Shown: piece by piece, positions 11,016 to 22,400 of the stretch
Numbering within the stretch: the stretch's first letter is position 1
Layout of the letters: the number at the start of each line of letters is the position of its first letter
Source: Mytilus galloprovincialis
Lineage: Eukaryota > Mollusca > Bivalvia > Mytilida > Mytilidae
Assembly (NCBI RefSeq): GCF_965363235.1
Contig: NC_134843.1
Span: 2,108,001-2,172,000 of the forward strand
Direction: 5' to 3'
Length of the DNA stretch: 64,000 nt
Program-made: the position numbers and the translations under genes
Notes under the pieces: model-generated
Database searches by the model: none
What the model saw: only the letters and a program-made list of their open reading frames with translations
What the model was told of the DNA's origin: nothing

Positions 11016-12323
11016 CATCAGTGGCGTAGTTGGGTCATTTTTACGTGTACGCCCGAACCTTGGCGAGGGATACGAGGGGTGCCAACCGCTCAATGTCAAA
11101 GCACCTGTTGGTAGTGGGTTCGAAAGGGACGAAGCCCCTGAAAGCTATCGAGAATGAGATACCATAATGATTCATGTCAGTAAAAAATCATTGATAACAA
11201 CATATATATATACTTTTGAATCTAAATGGTTTATTTTTTTTTTTGGTTAAATCTTGTAATATGTTAACTTATTCATCGTGTTAAACTTGAAGCTAGCCTA
11301 ATGGTCATTGGTTTTAGAGAAAACGTCCAAACCAATATTACTTTTAAATAGGTTTAAAGGGTGCCGTGAGTGAGCATACAATCAACAAAAGCACCTCTTG
11401 GTGCAGTATAAAAAAAATCTGGAACACCTAGGACTTCTTTCCACAAAAAGTGAAACAATTTATCATTCCTTTAAATTGCTTTTAAAAAAAATCTAAAATT
11501 TTCTAAAATTTTCTTTTGATAATTTTTTCTTGATCTGGAATATTTCACGACAATCTATGAAGGTTTATAAATTGAGCATGTAAAACAATTAATTGCGTAA
11601 AGAAGAGCCCGGCTATCTGTCTATCAGAAAAGAACCGAAAAATGAATGAAAACAAATGCTTTCAAAATTTTAGCTTTAGACACTAGTCAAAGAAAAAGTT
11701 TCTTCGGCATATTTCATAAATTTCGATGAAGGTTCGACAAGTAGTTAATGTAATTGAGAAATAACAAAATGTAAGCCCAAACCCAAACTGCGACCACTTA
11801 TTAATTGCAGAAAGAAATACATTTTGTCCTTAAAATGCGGGCAAATAAAAGATATAATTGCATTAGTATATTGCTCTGAATACTCTTTTGATCGTAAACA
11901 GTTTCTGTACAACTTTCGTAAAATTTTTTAAATTTCACAGAGAGTCATTCAAAAGACTTTATCCACATTCGGAACCTAAATATTTACGCCTCTTTGTCTC
12001 GCTTTTGGGACATAAATTACAGGCTCGACAAAAATACAAACAGCATATCGAATCTGAGCAGATAGTGAATTGCTTTTAATATAGGAAAAGTACGTAGAAT
12101 TCATAGTGGATTCAGACTTTCACAAAAGATTCGAACAAATATATTAAATGATCTATTTGAGTAAATTTAGTCCCTTTTCATTCAAAATTACAATTCATTA
12201 AAAAAAGAAGCACAAGGCTGATGTGCTTTTGACCAGTTTTTCTTATTCTATGTCGATTATTTGTTTTATTTTGAAAATTCAAGTGTACGCCCGGGCGTTT
12301 TGACGTAAACGTAGCTACGCGCA
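11016..12323. mobile_element. 1.3-kb insertion inside LINE B with 7-bp target duplication
   Basis: TGATCAT occurs at 11009-11015 and 12324-12330, directly flanking the segment. The ends are roughly inverted: CATCAGTGGCGTAG at the left, and on the complement of the right end CA(T)GCGCGTAGCTACG. The internal GTGTACGCCCG motif near the left also recurs inverted near the right. No transposase ORF is seen. The CAGTGGCGTAG start suggests a non-autonomous hAT-like element, but the 7-bp duplication and imperfect ends leave the superfamily open. Confidence 0.65.
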
Positions 12324-12331
12324 TGATCATT

Positions 12332-13200
12332 TTTAATTAAGTCTTTTTGATGGCTCCAATATGTTAAAAAATCAGTTTTGATACATTTTCTAAGTAAAAT
12401 TTTGAATTTATTTTTACTGAGTTTTTTTACAAAGTGCTAAATTTAAACCAAGTTTTTCACTAAAAAACTTTATGTTTGCATACCACGATTGATTAGCCAC
12501 AGCTTTATCAGAGGAGCTTTCAATATAAGCATCACTTAAGAGATCAGTGGGCGAGTTTTCAAGGCGGTGCCAATACATAAACATTTGAATTACTATGTTA
12601 ATATATAAAGGAAATCTACCTAGCTCTGATATAACTCCAATATTTGTGCAATTTTTGGAGACACCAAGTACATATTTGCAAAATTTAAGATTTAATTTAT
12701 CAGGTTCCCAATCTTTGAAGATTTCAAAAAGATGCATGGCTCTTCTTTTTGGAGTCAAATTTAACATACCCCATATTTCACAGCCATATAAAGCTATTGG
12801 TTTGATGGTGTGATCAAATATATGAAGTAAAGTCTTAATAGATGGAGAACATGACTTAATGTTTTTGTAAAATTTAAAAGAAGCCTTTAGTCCTTTATCA
12901 TATAGGTTTTTTCTAGCTGCATTAAATTTTCCAGTATTAGTAAGAACTAATCCTAAGTATTTATAGAATTTCACACACTCTATTCTGTTTGCACCTATAT
13001 TAAATTCATCTGACAGTAGTCTCCCATTTTTATTAAAGATTATAATTTGTGATCATTTGTGTTTTCTTTGTGTTTATTTCAAGACACCAGTCATTACAAT
13101 ATTGGTATAAAATATTAAGTTGGGTTTGTAACCCCTTTTTATTATCTGAAAATAACACCAGGTCATCCGCATAGAGAAGGCAAGGTACACATTTATTATT
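12332..13200 (-). pseudogene. LINE B reverse transcriptase, palm to thumb, frameshifted
   Basis: From about 13200 downward, the minus strand encodes CVPCLLYADDLVLFS, containing the reverse-transcriptase catalytic YADD box. This continues to CNDWCLEINTKKTQ. A one-base frameshift near 13045 then shifts the reading to IIIFNKNGRLLSDEFNIG and KFYKYLGLVL, followed by YGCEIWGML (open frame 12414-12974). Another one-base slip near 12420 leads toward a TYWSHQKDLIKND-type stretch that joins the 11008 fragment. The finger domain and endonuclease are missing. This is a dead copy. Confidence 0.75.
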
Positions 13201-13225
13201 TAATTGTAAACAGTCACAGTTGTCC

Positions 13226-13372
13226 TCTAAAGCTTACAGACCCTCATATATTTTACGAGGGGAGGTAACTCTTCGCTCTCCTGTGAAGGAGGAGAATTGT
13301 GTCTTCGCCATTTGTTTGCAGTAGCAACATTCCACAATTTTATTTTTGAATGCTGGTACAAATCGGCAAAAG
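13226..13372 (+). promoter_or_regulatory. Possible 5' UTR or promoter of the CIBAR1-like gene
   Basis: Less AT-rich than its surroundings, with purine-rich GAAGGAGGAG and GGGGAGGTAAC blocks, lying just upstream of a plausible first coding exon. No TATA box is obvious. This call depends entirely on the exon 1 proposal. Confidence 0.25.
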
Positions 13373-13404
13373 ATGAGCCAAGGAGGAAGTATGCCAAGGG
13401 GAAA
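13373..13404 (+). CDS. CIBAR1: Tentative CIBAR1-like coding exon 1
   Basis: ATG at 13373 in a good context (A at -3) encodes MSQGGSMPRG plus two bases. It stops before GTATGG at 13405. The two-base remainder matches the phase needed by exon 2, and the joined peptide (PRG-N-ESQAKF) has about the right N-terminal length for the family. The last exon base, A, is not ideal for a donor. This is the best candidate seen by eye over a 9-kb search; the true exon could be elsewhere. Confidence 0.35.
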
Positions 13405-16400
13405 GTATGGAAACATTTTATTAGAAATTTGGCGAATTAATTTAGTTTATTGTTGCCGAATTTGCGTCTGAGCTTTGAATGATTTATAGACGTGTTTTGC
13501 ACAGACTTGCAGTGTGTAAACATCAACTTAAGTTGACATTGTGTTTTATCTAAATGCATGTATAATATAACACATTTAACGTAATTGATGATAAAGTTAA
13601 AATTATGAATGAAAAAACCCACACAATTACATGATGATAAGGCAATAGAGGTAGTTGTTCTGTACTGCAGAACTATTTGTGTTTGTATGGCCATTAGTTA
13701 TCTCCCTTAGGTTCATCAGAAGGAATTAAAAAAAAAGACTGTGTTTACACCCATGCAATGATGTACTCTGGTGCTAAAAATCAGTAAATGATCTAATAAC
13801 CCAATATTTTAAAAAAGACCTTTTTTTAAATCTTTATGATTTGAATTTTATGGATTGTTATGTATATTTTCCAGAGAAAAGTTACCACTCAATGCATCAA
13901 GAAATATGTGAGCTTCAGTTCAAATGGTTTCATATAATCTAAATATCACTTCACTTTCAGCAGTTGATACATGAATTAAATTCAGATATGGAAAATGAAG
14001 ATTAAATCTACACAAAACCATGCTTACAAGAAAAATACAGTCTTCACACTGAGTGGCAGCCCAGACTAGTAAAATTGTTCTCGGGCCTGTAAAAATCATA
14101 TCTACAGGCCAACAGAATCTAACTATAAATTTTCAAAAATTGAGCTCCCGGCCTGTAGATTTAAAAGTTCGTCGTGAAGACTGAAAATATAGGAATTTAG
14201 AATATACATGTATATCAAAAATACTTAATGCATTTTGCCATTAGAAAAAAAAAATAAGTAAAGTCTTAATTTCATTTTGTTACAACTTTTAGTTTGCAAA
14301 TATTTCAAAAGGTTAAGTAATGAGTATAAGACATGCAAAAACTTCTGAAAGAGAAACAAAAAGATATATATATTTAGGGAAAGTAGTTTGTTGCACATTT
14401 GTATGGATTTCATGCAGGTGGTTTTTGTATAATTTTTAGAATATTAGTGAATACACCAAATACAAAGAGTATGACACATGTATATATGACAATTCTGAAA
14501 TAAAATTGTAGTGCATGATTCAACTCAGAATAAGAATGTTTATTCAACCAAATAAAGGCACTGGAAAGAGCATGAACAATTGAAGCAAAACTTTCCAGTG
14601 CATTTAATAGCTTACTACAAATGTATATGGTATGGGTGTTGCGACCTTTTGAAGGCCTACAATAACTTTTAGTTGCTTACATGTATATTCTCATGCGTTG
14701 GTTTCTGTTGAAAAGTTTTCTCATTGGTAATCATACTATATCCACTATTAGATTTATACATTAAAGTTTGGCATTATGCAATATGATAGAAGTAATCACA
14801 ATAGATGGACAAATATGACCCCTAAAGATACCGCTTAGCTTAAAGCTTCTAATCCATCTAAAGTCTTTTAATAAATTATTGTGTCATTGTTTTTTTTTTT
14901 TAAATGAATGAATGATTTTGAAAGTAATACAATGTACAAATTTGTATATTAAATAAAAAACAAAACAATGGTACTAGATTCTAAAACGATTTTTTGTTTG
15001 TTAAATAGTTTAGAAGAAGTATTGAACCACACCCTTTTATCAAATGTAACTGTTCATTGTTCAATCCACATTGGATTCTTTTTCACTCTGTTTATTAAAT
15101 TTATTCGTTTTCAAATTGAATGCAGTTCTATTCTCTACTAATAGTCAAAAATAGAAAAGTATTGCCAATAAATAAAATTAGGATGAGAATGATAATGATT
15201 ATCATAATGGACAATAATAGAAAATATTGAGGAAGGTTTGAAGATCTTTTAGGTACATGTACAACATAATTAAATATCATTGAGGAAGGTTTGAAGATGT
15301 TTTAGGTACACATACAACATAATTAAATATTCAGGAAGGTTTGAAGATGTTTTAGGTATAACATATTTAAATATCATTCCATTATCCTAATTCATTTACA
15401 TTGACAGCAGTTCATTGTCATCGACATTTATTAAAGAATCGTAAGTTTCACACAATATGGTGTTGTTGGTGCTTAATAACATGGCGAACTGAAAGATTAT
15501 TAGTTTACCTTAAGAATTTTACATTGTAAAGAAAATAATACATACTTTTAAAAATTTTACCCACAAAAAAAATTAGACATGACATTTGAAAATAGCTTAT
15601 GAAGTAATGATCTTTTAGTTAGTCATTGACTCGCATGTATATATTGTCCACACACTTAATCCCCCATGTTTGTTTGTATCTTACCTACTTTTTCTCCTAT
15701 ATCAATTAGAGCTAATCTTAATTTTGTGTTAAACAGATAAAAAATTAGAAATAAGTGTATTACTCATATATATATTTTATGTTTTATTAATACCTTGGGT
15801 ATATCTGAGAACAAAAATAATAATTACAGTTTGTACAGAGAGAACTGATTCTCATATTCCTGTATCCTGTCCAAATACTAATATTTGTCTAAGATTAAGT
15901 AGGGACATCAGAAAAAGGGAGAAGGTTTGGATCCATTAAAACATTTAATCCCCGCTGCAAATGTTAGCACCTGTCCTAAGTCAGGAATCTGATGTACAGT
16001 AGTTGTCGTTTGTTTATGTAATTTATACGTATTTCTCGTTTCTCGTTTTTTTAATTTTATGTAGATAAGACCGTTGGTTTTCCCGTTTGAATGGTTTTAC
16101 ACTAGTAATTTTGGGGCCCTTTATAGCTGGTTGTTTGGTGTGAGCCAAGGTTCCGTGTTGAAGGCCGTAAATTGACCTCTAATGGTTTACTTTTTTAAAT
16201 TGTTATTTGGATGGAGAGTTGTCTCATTGGCACTCACACCACATCTTCCTATATCTATATACATTAAGCATTTTTGGTAGGTACCTGTAATTTTGCCTTA
16301 TCAGGTAAAACAAATATTGGGTTAAGGTTTATTACCTTGAAGTTGTGGTAATGTCATCTTGGAACTTAATAAACATGTTCATTATGATGTGACTATATGC

Positions 16401-19400
16401 CAAATTAGGGTAATTATTTGATTTTTATAAATGATGTCTGATATATATTATTGGAAAAAATATGCTGTAAACAACTGCCATTATGGAGGTTTAGCAGTTT
16501 TCTTGCAAGCCGTTAATTCTTTTCTTCATTTGACCAAGTGTTGATTTAAAATATGTTTGATGTTAATACAGAAATTGCTCTGGGTTAATTAGTCACTAGA
16601 AGAATGTTCAATACATGTACAGGAGGGTTGTTTTAAAATTCACAAGTTAAGGGCATACGATACAGTTTTGATCCTGTATTTACAGTTTGATGAAAATTTC
16701 CATATAGGCTATTTTTTGCCTGATTAAATCAAATATGTAATAAAAAATATACCTTCATGTGCTACTTTTTGAGTTAAATGAGGTAGAAATTTTGTATATT
16801 TGCTCAAAATTCGGATTTATGGCCGTATTTTTTCTTTCGAAAGAAAGACATAACTTTTTTGTTTTAAAAGATTAACACAAATTGTTTTTGTTAAATAATT
16901 TGTAATTTTTGTATTTTATAAGTATCCTAAAAATTTATGCTTTTTTTATTCAGAAATAACTCATATTTATCAAATGGTCATGAACTGAGAAAAAAACGTC
17001 ATTTTTTTGCTCTTACATTTATCAAAATAAAAAAAATTTACAGTTTTATAAATTTTGGTCCACATAATCTCCCTGCAAAATAAAACAAAATATTGTTTAA
17101 AAAATAGGGGTCCATGCACTCGTTTTCAAATTAAATCAGTTTGATCGATAAAAATCAGTCGAAAATGCATCTTTTCCTGATAAGTCACAGTTTGACGTTG
17201 CGAAAATAACATTTTACGTTAGCAACGTCATTACCTCCCCTGTAACTGTATCGTATGCCCTTAAAGTGATCATTTGTATGATGTTGTATATCTTTGGATG
17301 TTACACAAAAATTTCTATTATTTTATGATTAAAATAATTGTGTAATTATGTAACTTTTTCTAGAAATAATGTTGTGTAGAATGTTTTTTTAAATTTTTTG
17401 GCATAGGATATCTATAGTTCTAAGTAAAAGATTGATATAAAATAATGTATGTGCTTATACATGTACGTACCATGATGCTATTACCATGATTACCATCCAC
17501 ACAAATATTTAAAAAAATCAAATATTAGACATATATATATATTGATCATTAAGAATTTTATAAGAAAAAAATCTAGAATAAAACTGATTATGAACACTAT
17601 GGTTCTATAATGAATACACCTGACTATGAACATTTCAAGCATGAATTCATTGATGGCACCAGACTGCATTCAAACAACCTCGTTCTCTGTAACTTCCATG
17701 CTTCATCCCTTCTGAACCTTTTCAATGTAAAGGATGTCTTGAGGCATCACTGCTCATGCTTCTTCCCTTCTGAACCTTTTCAATGCAGAGGATGTATTGA
17801 GGCATCACTGCTCATGCTTCATCCCTTCTGAACCTTTTCAATGCAAAGGATGTCTTGAGGCATCACTGCTCATGCTTCATCCCTTCTGAACCTTTTCAAT
17901 GCATAGGATGTCTTGAGGCATCACTGCTCATGCTTCATCCCTTCTGAACCTTTTCAATGCAAAGGATGTCTTGAGGCATCACTGCTCATGCTTCATCCCT
18001 TCTGAACCTTTTCAATGCAAAGGATGTCTTGAGGCATCACTGCTCATGCTTCATCCCTTCTGAACCTTTTCAATGCATAGGATGTCTTGAGGCATCACTG
18101 ATCATGCTTCTTCAAAAACATAATGGGAAAGCTTTGGTAATCAGACTTTGCTATCGTACTTTTAAGTGTACACTAATGCTTACATACATCCACCTATTTC
18201 ATAATTTAAAGGATCCCATATTACTCTTTTTACCTCCAAAGAGTTTTCTTTATGTTTTTACTCTCGCTCCAAAGAATGTGAGACATACTGTCTATGATGC
18301 TTATCCTGGGGCAGCTGTGTTAACTATTTGTATAAAGCTTTTGTATTTAGGAGGAAGAAGACTATGGCAGCTGTATACTTCAGATCTTGAATGCACATGT
18401 TTTTGGAGTGTCAATCTGTCCTTGACCTCATTTTTGTGGTTAATTGACTGCTTTTATCATTTTCTTTTTCCACTTTTTTAGCTCACCTGGCCCGATGGGC
18501 CAAGTGAGCTTTTTCATCACTTGGCGTCCCTCGTCGTCCTGCGTCGTCGTCCGTCGTCCGTCGTCGTTAACTTTTACAAAAATCTTCTCCTCTGAAACTA
18601 CTGGGCCAAATTTAACCAAACTTGGTCACAATCATCATTGGGTATTTAGTTTAAAAAATTTGTTCGATGACCCAGCCAACCAACCAAGATGGCCGCCATG
18701 GCTAAAAATAGAACATAGGGGTAAAATGCAGTTTTTGGCTTGTAACTCAAAAATCAAAGCAATTAGGACAAATCTGACAGGGTGAAATTGTTAATCAGGT
18801 GAAGATCTATCTGCCCTGAAATTTTCAGATGAATCAGACAACCCGTTGTTGGGTTGCTGCCCCTAAAATGGTAATTTTAAGGAAATTTTACTGTTTTGGG
18901 TTATTATCTTGAATATTATTATAGATAGAGATAAACTGTAAACAGCAATAATGTTCAGTAAAGTAAGATTTACAAATAAGTCAACATGACCGAAATGATA
19001 TGTTGACCCCTTTAGGAGTTATTGCCCTTTACAGTCAATTTTTAACCATTTTTCGTAAATCTTAGTAATCTTTTACAAAAATCTTCTCCTCTGAAACTAC
19101 TGGGCCAAATTAATCCAAACTTGGCCACAATCATCTTTGGGGTATCTTGTTTAAAAAATGTGTCCGGTGACTCGATCATCCAACCAAGATGGCCACCATG
19201 GCTAAAAATAGAACATAGGAGTAAAATGCAGTTTTTGGCTTATAACTCAAAAACCAAAGCATTTCGAGCAAATCTGACATTGATAAAATTGTTTATCAGG
19301 TCAAGATCTATCTGCCCTGAAATTTTCAGATGAATCGGACAACCCGTTGTTGGGTTGCTGCCCCTAAATTGGTAATTTTAAGGATATTCTACTGTTTTTA

Positions 19401-22400
19401 TACGACCGCAAAATTTGAAAAATTTTTCGTCGTATATTGCTATCACGTTGGCGTCGTCCTCTGCGTCGTCGTCGTCCGAATACTTTTAGTTTTCGCACTC
19501 TAACTTTAGTAAAAGTGAATGGAAATCTATGAAATTTTAACACAAGGTTTATGACCACAAAAGGAAGGTTGGTATTGATTTTGGGAGTTTTGGTCCCAAC
19601 ATTTTAGGAATTAGGGGCCAAAAAGGGCCCAAATAAGCATTTTCTTGGTTTTCGCACCATAACTTTAGTTTAAGTTAATAGAAATCTATAAAATTTTGAC
19701 ACAAGGTTTATGACCACAAAAGAATGGTTGGGATTGATTTTGGGAGTTTTGGTTTCAACACTTTAGGAATTAGGGGCCAAAAAAGGGCCCAAATAAGCAT
19801 TATTCTTGGTTTTCGCACAATAACTTTAGTTTAAGTAAATAGAAATCAATGAAATTTAAACACAATGTTAATGACTACAAAAGGAAGGTTGGTATTGATT
19901 TTGGGAGTTTAGGTCCCAACAGTTTAGGAATTAGGGGCCAAAAAGGGACCCAAATAAGCATTTTTCTTGGTTTTCGCACCATGACGTTAGTATAAGTAAA
20001 TAGAAATCTATGAAATTTAAACACAAGGTTTATGACCATAAAAGGAAGGTTGGTATTGATTTTGGGAGTTTTGGTCCCAACAGAATAAGGGGCCCAAAGG
20101 GTCCAAAATTAAACTTTGTTTGATTTCATCAAAATTGAATAATTGGGGTTCTTTGATATGCCGAATCTAACTGTCATGACTGTGTATGTAGATTCTTTAC
20201 TTTTGGTCCCGTTTTCAAATTGGTCTACATTAAGGTCCAAAGGGTCCAAAATTAAACTTAGTTTGATTTTGACAAAAAATGAATCAGTTAGGTTCTTTGA
20301 TATGCTGAATCTAAAAATGTACTTAGATTCTTGATTATTGGCCCAGTTTTCAAGTTGGTCCAAATCGGGGTCCAAAATTAAACTTTGTTTGATTTCATCA
20401 AAAATTGAATAAATGGGGTTCTTTGATATACCAAATCTAACTGTGTATGTAGATTCTTCATTTTTGGTCCTGTTTTCAAATTGGTCTACACTAAAGTCCA
20501 AAGGGTCCAAAATTAAACTTAGTCTGATTTTAACAAAAATTGAAATCTTGGGGTTCTTTGATATGCTGAATCCAAAAATGTACTTAGATTTTTTATTATG
20601 GGCCCAGTTTTCAAGTTGGTCCAAATCAGGATCTAAAATTATTATATTAAGTATTGTGCAATAGCAAGTCTTTTCAATTGCACAGTATTGCGCAATGGCA
20701 AGAAATATCTAATTGCACAATATTGTGAAATAGCAAAATTTTTTTTAATTAGAGTTATCTTTCTTTGTCCAGAATAGTAAGCAAGAAATATCTAATTGCA
20801 AAATATTGTGCAATAGCAAGATTTTTTTTTAATTGGAGTTATCTTTCTTTGTCCAGAATCAACTTAAATCTTTGTTATATACAATATACAATGTATATTC
20901 ACTTTTTACTACCAACTGATAAATTAAAATAATCTTTACCATTCAGTGATAACAAGCAGTTTTTTTTACATCTTAATATTTTATGGTGTATTTAAATGAG
21001 TAGTTATTGTTGCAAACTCCATTAGAAATTTTAATTGAGATTAGTTTTGGAATAAGGGAAAGGGGGATGTGATTAAAAAAATTGGGTTCAATTTTTCTCA
21101 TTTGAAATTTCATAAATAAAAAAGAAAATTTCTTCAAACATTTTTTTTGAGAGGATTAATATTCAACAGCATAGTGAATTGCTCTAAGAGAAAACAAAAA
21201 TTTTAAGTTCATTAGAACACATTCATTCTGTGTCAGAAACCTATGCTATGTCAATTATTTAATCACAATCCAAATTTAGAGCTGAATCCAGCTTGAATGT
21301 TGTGTCCATACTTGCCCCAACCGTTCAGGGTTCAACCTCTGCGGTCGTATAAAGCTACGCCCTGCGGAGCATCTGGTTGGTTATTATCTTGAATATTATT
21401 ATAGATAGAGATAAACTGTAAACAGCAATAATGTACAGCAAAGTAAGATTTACAAATAAGTCAACATGACTGAAGTGGTCAATTGACCCCCTAAGGAGTT
21501 ATTGTCCTTTATAGTCAATTTTTAACAATTTTTATAAAAGTTAGTAAATTTTTACTAACATTTTCCACTGAAACTACTGGGCCAAGTTCATTATAGATAG
21601 AGATAACTGTAAGCAGCAAGAATGTTCAGTAAAGTAAGACGTACAAACACATCACCATCACCAAAACACAATTTTGTCATGAATCCATCTGCTTCCTTTG
21701 TTTAATATTCACATAGACCAAGGTGAGCGACACAGGCTCTTTAGAGCCACTAGTTTTTATTAATGAGATAACTACATAAGGTTATACACAATGTAGTCAT
21801 TGCAAGCTTCACTTGCCCTTGACCTTATTTCATGGTTCAGCATTAAGTAATTTTTAAGTCCAACTGGCAGGTTTAATCTTACCTTGACCTCATTTGTATG
21901 GTTCATTGATCAAAGTTAAGTTTTCAAGGTTAGGACTGTTTCTCAAATACTGTGAGCAATAGGTTAAAACAGCCATAAATTTATCTTTTTTTTTCTTTCT
22001 AATTTTGTCATATTTTATCATATATTTTTTTATTGGTCTTGGGTTTATATATGCTCTTATTGTAATTACTTCAACTTCTTGAGTAGAAATTACCATCAGC
22101 CAAGTACTACAGATACACCTAGATAAAATAGATTGCACAGAATACATTATATATTTGTATACCAGTTAAATGTTGTCCTATATTGTACATTATTTATATT
22201 CTATTGTAACATTATGAATGTGTTTTTTTTTTTATGTATTTGATTAAATTTAAGAGTGACTTATTACAAGGGAAGATATCCATTTGATTTTAGCACAAAA
22301 TTGCTAATTAAAGGAATGTTCTGTCAATTCTATATACAATACAAGCATTGCCCAAATAGTTCTTATATGCCATTTGATTTGAACATTAGAAAAAAGACGA

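Larger units (their letters stand above)
10520..13225 (-). mobile_element. Decayed non-LTR retrotransposon (LINE B), split by an insertion
   Basis: Minus-strand ORF2 remains run from the reverse-transcriptase YADD motif (about 13160) through the C-terminal domain (12414 to 12974, then 10579 to 11008). The ORF breaks at 11009-12330, where 1.3 kb of unrelated DNA is inserted. Excising the insert plus one 7-bp repeat restores a continuous reading across the join. The 5' end is truncated near 13225, about 150 bp from the proposed CIBAR1-like first exon. The clade is uncertain; the KYLG...YGCEIWG style fits the CR1/L2/Jockey group. Confidence 0.75.
18479..21753 (+). mobile_element. Helentron-like element family F1 (AGCTCACC), copy 1, with nested F2
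   Basis: The 5' end is a hairpin: AGCTCACCTGGCCC at 18480, then GGGCCAAGTGAGCT. CGTCGTC-rich microsatellite follows within 60 bp, then a body with two diverged repeats of about 500 bp (CTGGGCCAAATTTAACC at about 18600 and 19100). Near the 3' end the start reappears inverted as AGGTGAGC (21721-21728). A second hairpin (GGCTCTTTAGAGCC) comes next, then the terminus CTAG before a T run. No ORF. Sequence 19399-21376 is a separate element inserted within it. The Helentron label is inference from structure. Confidence 0.65.

Noticed and set aside
18029..18785. 150- and 113-codon ORFs near 18 kb
   Set aside because: The first begins in the 58-bp array and runs through unrelated intron; the second is the F1 element's hairpin and microsatellite.
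20109..20624. 171-codon minus-strand ORF
   Set aside because: It is antisense to the GGTTCTTTGATATGC repeats of the F2 element, and its peptide repeats with the DNA. No start context, family motif or splice logic.
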